This document shows, in pieces, positions 9,204 to 18,595 of a DNA stretch of 64,000 nt. The translations under genes and the position numbers were made by a program. The notes below the pieces were generated by a model. It was not told where the DNA came from. It saw nothing but the letters and a program-made list of their open reading frames with translations, and made no database searches. The DNA is from Mangrovibacterium marinum (GTDB taxonomy: Bacteria > Bacteroidota > Bacteroidia > Bacteroidales > Prolixibacteraceae): assembly GCF_003046625.1 (NCBI RefSeq), contig NZ_QAAD01000005.1, positions 62,001 to 126,000 of the forward strand, read 5' to 3'. The first letter of the stretch is position 1. Every line of letters starts with the position of its first letter.

Positions 9204-9523
9204 TGTTCTCTGTTTTTCGAGGAATAGAACAGTTCAAGCGAAGGCTTGTTTACCGAAAATGCGATTCACCGGCTGGTTTTGGGTCAATCGACGCATCGCC
9301 ATAAAACAGGCCGACACATTTCTGCGTCACTGAAGGCGCGAACGTTTGTTCATGGCTTACGAAGCAGTAGGCGCGAGGCCTCAACACGGCTTGGAGCGTT
9401 GGCTTTTTTGCATTCAGCGACTTTCAGGAAAAAAAAAGAGCTGCCCGGGTGGAGCAGCTCTTTTTTTTCTATTTCATTGTCCGAATGACAGGGTTCTGTT
9501 ATCGAACATTGAATATTCGGCAA
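9204..9523. other. Intergenic region with a strong bidirectional hairpin
   Basis: 320 bp between the pirin gene and the end of the pectin locus. Apart from the terminator at 9429-9468 I see no gene. Short open frames read through it but lack coding character. Confidence 0.6.
9429..9468 (-). terminator. Terminator of the pectin utilization operon
   Basis: GAGCTGC and GCAGCTC pair perfectly. Runs of eight or nine A residues on one side and eight T residues on the other extend the stem and make it functional on both strands. It lies about 55 bp past the stop codon of the last gene of the locus. Confidence 0.85.
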
Positions 9524-11125
9524 CTATTGAAAATACCAGCGTGGGTCACCGGCCGATGCTTTTCCGTCGAATGATTCGTCGGCAATCGAGAAATCGCCGG
9601 TTGTCGGATCCGCAAACAAGTCGGTTGAAGCACCCGGATAGTCGTTCAGTCCGTTGATGGATGCACCGCCCAATACAAAATCGTTTGTGGCGTAACAGTT
9701 GGTCACTGTCGGGGTACCGTTCAAACGAATTCCTTTAGCTCCTTCGTCCTGTGTAGAGCCCAGGATACAGTTGCGCATGGTAAAGCCATCGGCCGGGCCG
9801 AAACTTGAACTAAAGTCGAAGAAATATCTTCCGCTGCCTAACACATAGTCGAATGTACAGTCGGCAATGAGCACGCTGTTGTTGTTCGATTTGTTATGCA
9901 GGAATAAGCGTCCGATATTATAAAAAGTTGAATTGGTCAGGCTGATGTTATTGATTACGTGGTTCGAAGCCGAGACGTTGATAAAATAGTACGAGTCGGG
10001 CACGTTATAGGCCACGCAGTTGTCAATATTCAGATTTTCGATATACTTGTCATCCGAGTCTTTCATCCGCAACAGGGTATTCTTGAAGTCGTGCAGCAGA
10101 CAGTTCGAGAACTCCAGCGTTGTGGTGTTGGTGGCGCTGGCCTGGTTGATGAAGTAGGCGTTGGATGCACCGTTTGTCGATCCGTCGGGCTGATAAATCA
10201 ATCCCGAGATATCCAGGTTGGTGAATTTCACATAGTCGTGATTGGCTCCCAGGTTCAGTTGGGGAACATTCAAAATGGCTTTCGAGTCGCCCGGCAAACC
10301 GAAGAAGTTAAACGAAATACCTTCGGGCAGTTGCACCGTTTCCTGGTTGCTCACGCGCGCTCCGGCAGGGAAGGTAACAGTAACAGACGATACTGCCAAG
10401 CCGTCCAATACTTCGAAATTAAGCGTGTCTCCGGCTTGTAGACGGATGTAGTAATCGGCTTCGGGTGTTTCCGGGAAGGTGGTGAAGCTGGCTGATCCAC
10501 GTTGTTTTTCGCCATTCATCAGCAAGACTTCATAGCTGGTTTCGGGGCTCAGGCCGGTTAACAGCATTTCGCCTGCTTCGAGTTGTTCAGCGCTAATTGT
10601 TACATTGTCAATTTCAACGCCATCGGCATCATTTACCAGCAGGTTGGTTACCGTCGCTCCGGCTTCCCAGCGAACTGTAACCGACGAGCTCAGGATATCG
10701 CCACTGGATACCTCTTCCATAATTTGCTCGGCCCGGGTCTTGAAATAGATGGCATTCCAGCCCGACTCGGTTTTTCCGGCTTCGGCTGCGACTGATTTCA
10801 CACGAAGCGAGTATTTGGTATTGCTTTCCAAGCCTTCGAGGGTAAACTTGTAGGCTGTAGTGTCGAATGTTGAAATAATATTCTCGAACAGCAAGCTGTC
10901 CTGACTGAGTTCAAACTGGTAGTAAGCAGCGTCGGGAATGGCCACGAAGCTGATCTCTGCTGTATGCACGGTAACGCCGGTGGCATCTAACTTGGCTGGA
11001 CGAAACATCCGCTCGTAGTCGCTGTCGGTATCCCAATCGTTTTTGTCGGTACAGGCGCTCAACACGAGCAATCCAGCAACGAAGGCAAAAAGGATACGAA
11101 GATTTATTTTGCTATTGATATTCAT
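9524..11125 (-). CDS. Surface lipoprotein with FnIII-like repeats and C-terminal beta-helix (DUF4957/DUF5123-like)
   Basis: A 533-residue lipoprotein, last gene of the pectin-type locus. The signal peptide ends in a lipobox LSAC followed by TDKNDWD, acidic residues that suit surface export of lipoproteins in Bacteroidota. Residues of about 45-230 look like two fibronectin-III-like modules (AEISFVAIPDAAYYQFEL, GLESNTKYSLRVKSV, GLSPETSYEVLL). The remainder is rich in Asn/Ser turns (LEFSNCLLHDFKNTLLR, SLTNSTFYNIGRLF, CTFDYVLGSGRYFF) typical of a right-handed beta-helix as in DUF4957/DUF5123 proteins of pectin loci. A pectin-binding role is inferred. The start chosen is ATG 11125; the frame extends to a TTG at 11155 without a better signal peptide. 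Confidence 0.85.
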   Translation of the reverse strand: MNINSKINLRILFAFVAGLLVLSACTDKNDWDTDSDYERMFRPAKLDATGVTVHTAEISFVAIPDAAYYQFELSQDSLLFENIISTFDTTAYKFTLEGLESNTKYSLRVKSVAAEAGKTESGWNAIYFKTRAEQIMEEVSSGDILSSSVTVRWEAGATVTNLLVNDADGVEIDNVTISAEQLEAGEMLLTGLSPETSYEVLLMNGEKQRGSASFTTFPETPEADYYIRLQAGDTLNFEVLDGLAVSSVTVTFPAGARVSNQETVQLPEGISFNFFGLPGDSKAILNVPQLNLGANHDYVKFTNLDISGLIYQPDGSTNGASNAYFINQASATNTTTLEFSNCLLHDFKNTLLRMKDSDDKYIENLNIDNCVAYNVPDSYYFINVSASNHVINNISLTNSTFYNIGRLFLHNKSNNNSVLIADCTFDYVLGSGRYFFDFSSSFGPADGFTMRNCILGSTQDEGAKGIRLNGTPTVTNCYATNDFVLGGASINGLNDYPGASTDLFADPTTGDFSIADESFDGKASAGDPRWYFQ

Positions 11126-11184
11126 TCTTAAAATCGTTTTGTGAGGGAGCTTCAAACGGTGTTGAAGCTCCGGGAATGATTTGA

Positions 11185-13080
11185 TTAATTATATCCGTAT
11201 GAATTGGTGATTGTTCCGTTCGACTGGTTTACCACTTCCTGATAAATGGGGAAGAGGTGACGGTTGGGAACAACCGCGTTCAGGCCGGAACTGAAGCGAT
11301 CGATCATTTGCAGTTGCTTTTGGCGCGAGCTGCTGGTTTCGTCCAGTCCCCACATCCACTTAACAGGTTCTTCGTAACCGTCAATTAAGTCGGTGCCTTT
11401 GTCTTCGTAGAAGTTTACGGCCGACAGGTTGATGGTTTCGTCATCGTCGTTGTATTGAATGTAGATGGCTTGCGGAACCTGAATTGTTACGCCCGACTGG
11501 TTCACAAATTCACCGGTGGTGTACATGGCATTGAAGGCCTGGCGTTGCTCTTCAATTTTCGAGCTTAGCAGGTTCCAACGGATCAGGTCGTACTTGCGGA
11601 TTCCCTCGCCACCAAACTCGAACATCCGCTCGTTGGCAACGGCCTCAAAGAAGGAGTCGTGATCGTTGTGGGCAGCCAGGTAATTATCCACTTTTACTGT
11701 TTGGTCGGCAGCACTGAATGCACGGCTACGGACTTCTTTTAAGGCGTTAACGGCCTCTTGGGTCGGGCCGCCATTCAGCTCGTTTTCCGCTTCGGCAAAC
11801 ATGAGCAAAATATCGGAATAGCGCATGATCACCCAGTTGATACCCGATCCGATTTTGGATGTTGCCGGCTTGTTGATCTCCTTAAACTGGTCGCTCATCC
11901 AGCGTTGGTCGTACTTGCCAATGGTCCACGAGAAGGGGTTGCTCACAAAGATCTCTTTATCTTCTTCGGCATCTGTTCCTTCCGACTCGGGAGTGGGGCG
12001 GTACTCGTAGCAGGCTACGTTGTAGTCGCGACGCGTATCGGCCGGATCAAATTGGTAGAAGTAGTATGGGGTTGTTGAGTAAACATTGGCATTGTTGCCG
12101 TAGCCGTATTTGGTATTCTGGCGGAAACGCACCCCGATTGAATAACCAACTTCACTACTGCGTGTAATCCCCATGGCCACTTCGAACAGGTTTTCGTAGG
12201 CATTGGTATTGGGTTGCAGCTGGCAAAGGTCCTTCCAGATTTGTCCGTAGTTGTTATACAGGCTGTGCGGCCCTTCGGTCATCACCTGGAAACAAGCATC
12301 GCGTGCAATTTGGTAATAGTCCAGGTAGTCGGCGCTGCGTTCGGTGGGGAAGCCTTCCTTGTTGCGGATTGAATAACCACCTCTCCACAGTGCAATACGG
12401 GCTTTCAGTCCGAGAGCAAAACCTTTGCTCACCCGTTCGGGGGTCGATCCCCAGTCCATCAGGTCGGCCGCTGTTGTCAGGTCAACAATCATCTGGTCCA
12501 GGATGGTATCGCGGTCGGCAACAGCCGGGTAAAAGTTCGAACCATCCGATTGGGTTGGATCCAGCTTAAAGGGAACATCGCCCCAGTGGCGCACCAGCTC
12601 GAAATAGTACAAAGCACGCAGGGTTAATGCTTCGCCATAATAGTTTTGCATATCACTTTGTGTGTCGGCACTACTGTAAGCGGCGCTTTTGGGGATCGCG
12701 GCAATAGCCTGGTTGGCCCGCTCAATACCTTTATAACAGGCTTTCCAGGTTCTGTCCAGGTGACCGGCCCAGCTGGGTTGTGCGTAGTAATTACTAATTC
12801 CGCGGTTTCCCTGCTGGTTGTATGAGTTTTGATCAGCACCCACCACTTCGACATCCGAGTTTGTCGAGTACATTAACGACAAACGTGAAGAGTACATTTC
12901 ATCATAGGTCATAATGTTGTAAATCCCCATGATGGCCGAGTTGGTATAAGCCGGCGTTGAAAATACCACGTCGCTGGTATATTCCGAGTCTGAGGTTTGG
13001 TCCAGAAAATCGTCGCTGCATGCCACAAAGCCCAGAGTCAGAAGAATGAATAAGGCAGTTAATATGTTATTTTTAATCAT
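11185..13080 (-). CDS. susD: SusD/RagB family glycan-binding lipoprotein
   Basis: A 631-residue SusD-like lipoprotein that caps the SusC porin at the cell surface and hands glycan to it. The signal peptide ends in the lipobox GFVAC. SusD features are the N-terminal DDFLDQTSDSEYTS, the TPR-rich region with EALTLRALYYFELVRHWGDVPF, the NALKEVRSRAF helix and a C-terminal VANERMFEFGGEGIRKYDLIRWNLL, the hallmark of the family. It lies 11 bp after the susC stop codon and is surely co-transcribed. The ligand is likely a pectic polysaccharide because of the neighbouring pectate lyase, an inference from context. Confidence 0.95.
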   Translation of the reverse strand: MIKNNILTALFILLTLGFVACSDDFLDQTSDSEYTSDVVFSTPAYTNSAIMGIYNIMTYDEMYSSRLSLMYSTNSDVEVVGADQNSYNQQGNRGISNYYAQPSWAGHLDRTWKACYKGIERANQAIAAIPKSAAYSSADTQSDMQNYYGEALTLRALYYFELVRHWGDVPFKLDPTQSDGSNFYPAVADRDTILDQMIVDLTTAADLMDWGSTPERVSKGFALGLKARIALWRGGYSIRNKEGFPTERSADYLDYYQIARDACFQVMTEGPHSLYNNYGQIWKDLCQLQPNTNAYENLFEVAMGITRSSEVGYSIGVRFRQNTKYGYGNNANVYSTTPYYFYQFDPADTRRDYNVACYEYRPTPESEGTDAEEDKEIFVSNPFSWTIGKYDQRWMSDQFKEINKPATSKIGSGINWVIMRYSDILLMFAEAENELNGGPTQEAVNALKEVRSRAFSAADQTVKVDNYLAAHNDHDSFFEAVANERMFEFGGEGIRKYDLIRWNLLSSKIEEQRQAFNAMYTTGEFVNQSGVTIQVPQAIYIQYNDDDETINLSAVNFYEDKGTDLIDGYEEPVKWMWGLDETSSSRQKQLQMIDRFSSGLNAVVPNRHLFPIYQEVVNQSNGTITNSYGYN

Positions 13081-13091
13081 TGCTCGAAAAA

Positions 13092-16000
13092 TTAGAATGT
13101 TAAGTTTACACCAACCACATACTGACGGCTACGCGGATAGGCCGAGTAGTCGACTCCCGGAGTCAGTGGTGTACTTCTGCGGGTATCTACTTCGGGATCG
13201 AATCCGCTGTAGTTTGTCCAGAGAGCCAGGTTGTAGCCTGTAAAGTACATGCGCAGGCTTCCTTTGTTTTCACCTTGTTTCCAGTTGAACGGCATGGTAT
13301 AACCAACTGTAACGTTGTTCAGGCGAAGGAACGAACCATCTTCAACAGCATAGGAGTGCAACATGGTTGTGGTGTGCAAAGGCATCCACATCGATTTGCC
13401 CTGGTTGATTTCCTGCAACAAGGCCGGGTTGGCATCCTGGCCGCTGTAAATGTTTAATCCGGTTTCCGGATCGATGGTTGTGAAGCGATGAGCCAGATCC
13501 ATGCCGCTAATCAGGTTCTGATATTTACGCGACATCAGCTGGCTTGAATAGTCCAGTTTGTTGGCATTGTACACTTCATTGCCATACGACCAGTTCAGGA
13601 AGGCTGAAGCATCCCAGTTTTTGTATCTCGCAGTTAGGTTGAACCCGCCGGTGTGGATGGGTTGTGCTGAACCCAAAACTGTTTTATCGTTTTCATCGAT
13701 AACACCGTTGCCATCCAGGTCTTTCAGTTTCAATGCCCCCGGGCCAAAATAGGCACCGGCAGAAGTAATGCTGCTGTTGTCGGCAATACGTGTTTCTCCA
13801 TCGGCATAAAATTCATTCAGATCCCACGAGTTGGTGGCCTGGTTGAAGGTGAAGTCGTCGAACGAGTACATGCCTTCGGTTACATAGCCGTACATTTGAC
13901 CAACTTCTTCACCTTCGCGGATGATGTAGTCAGATGTTGGCGCGGCAGAGCCGTTCCAGCCCGACGAGTATGTTTTGTAGTCCAGCTCTCCGTTGCGGAA
14001 CTTGTCGACCCGGTTTCGGTTAAAGGTAATGTTGAAGGAGGCATTCAGGCTAAAGTCTTTCCGATCGACTAAAACCGCATCCAGGACAAACTCAACCCCG
14101 CGGTTCGATGTTTGTCCGATATTCATCATCTGTGTGCTGTAACCGGTACTTTCCGGAACCGGCTGATCAATCAGCAGATCGACAGTCCGGTTATAATACA
14201 GATCGATTGATCCGTTTAATTTTCCGTCGAACAAACCATAGTCGAAACCAAGGTTTGCGGTATGTGTGGTTTCCCATTTTAAATCTTCGTTTGCCAAAGC
14301 CGTGGCCGGGATCAGCTGCGAAGCTTCACTCTCGTTCGGGAAGTATGGTTTGTTATCATTCGAGGTGGTATAACTAGTCCGCCACAGGCCACTGTCAATT
14401 CGGTTGTTGCCCGAGCTACCGTAGCTGGCACGCACTTTTAGGTTATACAGCCAGTCTTTGGTGTTTCCCATAAAGCCTTCTTCGCTCAAACGCCAGGCAA
14501 AGGCCAACGAGGGGAAGTAGCCCCAGCGGTTGCCTTTGGCAAATTTACTGGAACCATCGGCACGCATTGTTGCAGTCAGCAAATACTTGTCGGCAATCGA
14601 ATAATTAACCCGTGTAAAGAAAGAGTTCAGGTTGTTTTTCGCACCAATACTGGTAACGGTCGGAATGGCTGTTCCCAGATTAAACATGGCCAATACATCT
14701 TCGGCAGCCATTCCGGCAGGGAAGAAGCGAGATTCGTTGGTTACCGACTTGCCCCAGTCCGACGACATTTCCTGTCCCAGAAGAACCGTCAGATCCTGAT
14801 CGGGGAGGATGTTGTTTTTGCTGTATGTCAGCGTGTTTGCAAAACGCCAGTTTTCACCATCGTAGTTGTACACCCGTCCCACCGGTTGTCCGGCATAGTT
14901 CTTGGCAGTGCTGGTTGCTTCGCCCCACACATAGTCGGTACGGTTTTGTGTGAACGCATAGCCCCATTCGGTACGGAATGTTAAAGGTTCTGCTATTTCC
15001 CAGTTCAGCGCTGCGTTGAAGTTCATCCGCAGACGGAATTGCTTTTTATACTCGTCCAAAACCGATTCAACCGGGTCGTACAGCAAACTGGACGATTCCG
15101 GACTGTTCAGGTCGTCGTTGGCAACATCGCCCTGCGAAAACTCGCGCAACCCCTTGGTCGGGGCATATTTTACCGCATTGCGCAGTTTGGTGTTGGCGCC
15201 TGATTTGTCGGACGATGTACCTGCACCATTAATAACATTGTGCGACATCCGGGTGTTAAAGTCGAAGCTGAGGTTGTCGGCAATATGGGTTTTTAGTTTA
15301 AAGTTGAGGTTGTTGCGCTCGAACCCGGAGGTTAACATGATTGCTTCCTCATCCGAACGGGTTAAACTCAGGTTGAAGGTGGTATTTTTCGATCCGCCAC
15401 TGATTCCTAAGTTATAGTATTGCTGTGTTGCTGTGCGGCCAAATACTTTGTCCTGCCAGTCAACACCTTTTACCGATTTGTAGATGTCCAGGTCATCGTA
15501 AACACCGTAGTAACCTTCAAAAGTTGAAGATTGGTCGATTTCATATTGATATAAAACATACTCGTAGGGGCTCAGAACCGGTAGCGATTTAATCCGCTGG
15601 CGAACGCCAAAGTACGAGTTGAAGCTCACGTTAACACGGCCTTCCTTTCCGCTTTTGGTGGTGATTAAAATAACACCGTTGGCACCACGGGCACCGTAAA
15701 TCGCCGTTGATGAAGCATCTTTCAGAACCGTGATATCCTGAATGTCGGTCGGCGGGATGTTGCTGATGGTGCTCACCGGGAAACCGTCGACAATGTACAA
15801 CGGAGAGTTGTCCTGTGAGATGGAGCCGCCACCGCGAACCCGGATTTTGACTTCGGCATCGGGTGATCCTTCGGTTGTTACAACCTGTACCCCCGCCATA
15901 CGGCCGGTGATTGCTTCGGAGGCTGAACTGACCGGAATGTTACGCAGGGCATCGGATCCAACCTGTGCGACAGATCCTGTCAGGTCCTTTTTCTTCATGG

Positions 16001-16337
16001 TTCCGTATCCCACGGCTACAATTTCTTCAACCATCTGTACGGATGCTTTCAGCGTAATTTTTATTCCTTCGGTTTGCTTTGCCAGGGACAGTTCATAGGG
16101 CTCGAAACCAATACTGCTAATCTGAAGTGTTTTGCTTTTGGCATCCGGTACATTCAGCGTGAAGTTCCCGTCAAAGTCGGTTGAGGCACCAATTGTCGTG
16201 CCTTTTACAATAACTGATGCTCCGGGTAAAGTCTCTCCCTGATTGTCGTAGACAACCCCGGTGACTTTGGTCGTCTGAGCAAACAGGCTCACCGACACCA
16301 AACACATCAGTAAAAAACTAAATAGCTTTTTATTCAT
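13092..16337 (-). CDS. susC: SusC/RagA TonB-linked outer membrane transporter
   Basis: A 1081-residue outer-membrane importer for oligosaccharides, powered by TonB. Parts in order: signal peptide (about 1-20), carboxypeptidase-regulatory-like domain (VTGVVYDNQGETLPGASVIVKGT), plug domain with SusC signatures (EEIVAVGYGTMKKKDLTGSV; NSPLYIVDGFPVSTISNIPP; TVLKDASSTAIYGARGANGV), then a 22-strand-type barrel ending in an aromatic-terminated strand (QYVVGVNLTF). Length is normal. It follows the pectate lyase gene by 168 bp, a gap that may hold its own promoter and a pair of 21-bp spaced repeats. Confidence 0.96.
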   Translation of the reverse strand: MNKKLFSFLLMCLVSVSLFAQTTKVTGVVYDNQGETLPGASVIVKGTTIGASTDFDGNFTLNVPDAKSKTLQISSIGFEPYELSLAKQTEGIKITLKASVQMVEEIVAVGYGTMKKKDLTGSVAQVGSDALRNIPVSSASEAITGRMAGVQVVTTEGSPDAEVKIRVRGGGSISQDNSPLYIVDGFPVSTISNIPPTDIQDITVLKDASSTAIYGARGANGVILITTKSGKEGRVNVSFNSYFGVRQRIKSLPVLSPYEYVLYQYEIDQSSTFEGYYGVYDDLDIYKSVKGVDWQDKVFGRTATQQYYNLGISGGSKNTTFNLSLTRSDEEAIMLTSGFERNNLNFKLKTHIADNLSFDFNTRMSHNVINGAGTSSDKSGANTKLRNAVKYAPTKGLREFSQGDVANDDLNSPESSSLLYDPVESVLDEYKKQFRLRMNFNAALNWEIAEPLTFRTEWGYAFTQNRTDYVWGEATSTAKNYAGQPVGRVYNYDGENWRFANTLTYSKNNILPDQDLTVLLGQEMSSDWGKSVTNESRFFPAGMAAEDVLAMFNLGTAIPTVTSIGAKNNLNSFFTRVNYSIADKYLLTATMRADGSSKFAKGNRWGYFPSLAFAWRLSEEGFMGNTKDWLYNLKVRASYGSSGNNRIDSGLWRTSYTTSNDNKPYFPNESEASQLIPATALANEDLKWETTHTANLGFDYGLFDGKLNGSIDLYYNRTVDLLIDQPVPESTGYSTQMMNIGQTSNRGVEFVLDAVLVDRKDFSLNASFNITFNRNRVDKFRNGELDYKTYSSGWNGSAAPTSDYIIREGEEVGQMYGYVTEGMYSFDDFTFNQATNSWDLNEFYADGETRIADNSSITSAGAYFGPGALKLKDLDGNGVIDENDKTVLGSAQPIHTGGFNLTARYKNWDASAFLNWSYGNEVYNANKLDYSSQLMSRKYQNLISGMDLAHRFTTIDPETGLNIYSGQDANPALLQEINQGKSMWMPLHTTTMLHSYAVEDGSFLRLNNVTVGYTMPFNWKQGENKGSLRMYFTGYNLALWTNYSGFDPEVDTRRSTPLTPGVDYSAYPRSRQYVVGVNLTF

Positions 16338-16415
16338 AGGATAATTTTTAAGGAACAGCCCAAACCATTAGCTATTTTCTGATCTACCTTTCCAATGGTT
16401 TTGCTGGTTCGTTTT

Positions 16416-16445
16416 TAGTTGATTGTGTTGAATTAATAGTTGATT
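16416..16445. repeat. Direct repeat TAGTTGATT, 21 bp apart, upstream of susC
   Basis: TAGTTGATT occurs at 16416-16424 and again at 16437-16445, exactly 21 bp apart, 79-108 bp upstream of the susC start. This spacing is typical of half-sites of AraC-type DNA-binding domains, including those of hybrid two-component regulators that control glycan loci. The region is AT-rich, so chance is possible. Confidence 0.35.
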
Positions 16446-16505
16446 TCTCTTCTTTTTTGTTTGTGTCTAATTTTCGTTTTGGTTTAAATCATAAGCAAGG
16501 TGTTT

Positions 16506-17876
16506 TTATTGGTTACAGACTTGATTGATGTATAGCTCGAGCATGGTATAGCCCGATTTTGTTTTTTGCTGGCTATCTGCCGCATTATTGGGATCCAGTT
16601 TATGTTTCAGTTCCCAGGCATCGGGGATGCCGTCTTGGTCGCTGTCGGTTGGAGCCTGGCCTGTGTTAAGCTCGGGCCAGCCGCCAACATCCTGCTGGCT
16701 GTCGATTATTCCGGCTATATTTTCGATACTTCCGCTATAGCTTGTTGTGCCATTGGCTGTTTCGCGGACAATGCGTTTATCTACCTGGTCGCGCTGTAGC
16801 GAAGCACCGGCTCGAGCCAATACTTTGCGAAAGGCCTTGGGAGCTTTGTCAATTTTCAATTTACCCGAAACATCAAAAGGTTGGGCTGCTGCAATAGTCG
16901 TAAATGTGCCACCATCTTTCATGTCGATGCCCAGCGTGTTGTCTTTGCATATCGCTTTTTGCCCTTCAAGCTGGTTGCCGGCAACATAGAACGAGCCGTA
17001 ACCATGATCCGATGCGTAGGGTTGCAAAAATTGGCCGGTACGTTTCGATGCGGCTCCCGGTTTGTAGTAATTATTAATTACATTGAACTGCCCGGCTTCG
17101 CCACCATAGCTGGCATGGTTGCGCCAGTTATAAATTACATTATTCACAAACTCCACCGATCCGCGGAAGGCTTGCATTTGCTCGGGCGAGTCGTACACCC
17201 CGGGATGGTCGAAGCGAGGATTGCGGCTGTTGTGATGTGCCAGCAGGTTGTGGTGGAACGAGGCATTTTTGCCACCCCAAATTGCACCATAACCATGATC
17301 TCCCTTTTTATGCACCGAGTGATTTAAGCTTTCGGAGAGAATGCACCACTGCATGGTAAAGTTGCTGTTGCCGTAAAAGGAGGCGCACTCGTCAGTGCTC
17401 CAGCTAATGCTGCAATGGTCGATGATGATGTTTTGATGAAACTGCCCTTCAAGAGCATCGGACTGCACATCGTTTTCGTCGCCCATCCGAAAACGGATAT
17501 AGCGAATGATGATGTTGTCGGCGTCAATTTTCGTTGGATAGCCTTTGAGGGTGATGCCCTCTCCCGGAGCTGTTTGTCCGGCAATGGTCAGGCTGTCGCT
17601 TCGGATCAATAGTTTTTTGCGAAGCTCAATGGTGCCCGAAACCTTAAAAACCACCGTTCTGGGATATTTGCGGGTAGCGGCCCAGCGCAGCGATCCTTTT
17701 TTGCCATCATCGCTCAGGTTTGTAACGTATAATACCTTTCCGCCGCGCCCGCCGGAAGTATACATTCCGCCACCTTCGGCTCCGGGAAAAGCAGGGATGG
17801 TTTGTGCCTGCGCGGATAATGTCGTTAGGACAAAACATAGGATTGTCGCGAGAAGTGTTCGTGTTGATTCTTTCAT
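16506..17876 (-). CDS. Secreted pectate lyase (PL1-like)
   Basis: A 456-residue exported polysaccharide lyase that cleaves homogalacturonan by beta-elimination; first gene of the locus. The signal peptide ends in SAQAQT. Then come AFPGAEGGGMYTSGGRGG, a signature of the Bacteroidota PL1 subgroup; GSLRWAATRKYPRTVVFKVSGTI; the beta-helix motifs IIIRYIRFRMGD and IIIDHCSISWSTDE with candidate calcium-binding acids; and HHNLLAHHNSRNPRF carrying the conserved arginine region. The C-terminal segment DSDQDGIPDAWELKHKLDP is a thrombospondin-3/dockerin-like calcium loop. The frame begins upstream at 17933, but the ATG at 17876 gives the clean signal peptide. It has no lipobox, so it may be periplasmic or secreted. 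Confidence 0.92.
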   Translation of the reverse strand: MKESTRTLLATILCFVLTTLSAQAQTIPAFPGAEGGGMYTSGGRGGKVLYVTNLSDDGKKGSLRWAATRKYPRTVVFKVSGTIELRKKLLIRSDSLTIAGQTAPGEGITLKGYPTKIDADNIIIRYIRFRMGDENDVQSDALEGQFHQNIIIDHCSISWSTDECASFYGNSNFTMQWCILSESLNHSVHKKGDHGYGAIWGGKNASFHHNLLAHHNSRNPRFDHPGVYDSPEQMQAFRGSVEFVNNVIYNWRNHASYGGEAGQFNVINNYYKPGAASKRTGQFLQPYASDHGYGSFYVAGNQLEGQKAICKDNTLGIDMKDGGTFTTIAAAQPFDVSGKLKIDKAPKAFRKVLARAGASLQRDQVDKRIVRETANGTTSYSGSIENIAGIIDSQQDVGGWPELNTGQAPTDSDQDGIPDAWELKHKLDPNNAADSQQKTKSGYTMLELYINQVCNQ

Positions 17877-18537
17877 ATTTTTTTGTTTAGGGTTATGCGG
17901 AACTGTCATTGGGCTGATCAACAGCCGACACAAGTTTTGTCTAACTACAATCGGCTATCGGATCCGTAAAACGATTTACTGTAAACGTTAACGGAAAAAG
18001 AGCGAAAAAAAGCAATATCGATCCTTTTATGGTGTTAATTCCTTGATTACAGAGATGGAAGGTGGCAACATTGGCGGTCGACAGGGTGACCGGGTAATGG
18101 GTATGTTGCCCTTCGGTGGCTTGGCTTTTACCGGTGCCTGTCAGTCCGTTAACGAACACGGAATCACGCCAAAAAAATTTTTTGAAAATAGCTTTCAACC
18201 TCAACATCTGTCTCCTCATTTTCTCAAAACCGATTTTTCAACCGTGTTTAGACTTGTTTTTGCTTTCAAAGTCCAAAAATAAATGAAAAAACAGATCTGC
18301 AAGGCGGATCATTTAAATAATTCTTAATGATAAATTCATTTTAGGTTTCCGGAGATGGGGGAATGATTCCTGAAAAATGATGCGCTGAGTGTGCATTTTT
18401 CTGGTTGCTAGTTCATTATCGCGGTGCTTGGAAATCCTGATTGAAAAATGGGAGTTAGTTTAGATTCATTCTATATTTCAAGAGTGCAATGGTTAGGCTG
18501 CTGAGTTTGGCGTGCGGGCAGCAGGAAGAAAGGTCAT
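17877..18537. other. Regulatory region upstream of the pectate lyase and filler
   Basis: About 660 bp with no convincing gene. The part near the lyase contains the two palindromes annotated at 17966-17993. The frames seen at 17941-18219 (minus) and 18043-18282 (plus) overlap each other and match nothing I know. The rest, to the terminator at 18538, is AT-rich. Confidence 0.5.
17966..17993. promoter_or_regulatory. Two adjacent LacI-like palindromic sites
   Basis: GTAAAACGATTTAC (17966-17979) and TGTAAACGTTAACG (17980-17993) are imperfect palindromes with a central CG, abutting each other about 90 bp before the pectate lyase start codon. Such sites suit a LacI-family repressor or catabolite regulator. 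No LacI-family gene is in the window. Confidence 0.4.
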
Positions 18538-18573
18538 AAAAAAACGCAGAAAGCAAGCTGCTTATCTGCGTTT
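18538..18573 (-). terminator. Terminator of the betaine transport operon
   Basis: On the minus strand AAACGCAGA pairs with TCTGCGTTT across a 14-base loop, and the distal arm runs into seven T residues. It lies about 20 bp beyond the proX stop codon. Confidence 0.8.
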
Positions 18574-18595
18574 ATGAAGTGCGAATATGTTTGGC

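Noticed and set aside
17941-18219. 92-codon minus-strand frame with a GTGKS-like string
   Set aside because: The string resembles a P-loop by chance only; there is no surrounding nucleotide-binding fold, and an opposite-strand frame overlaps it.
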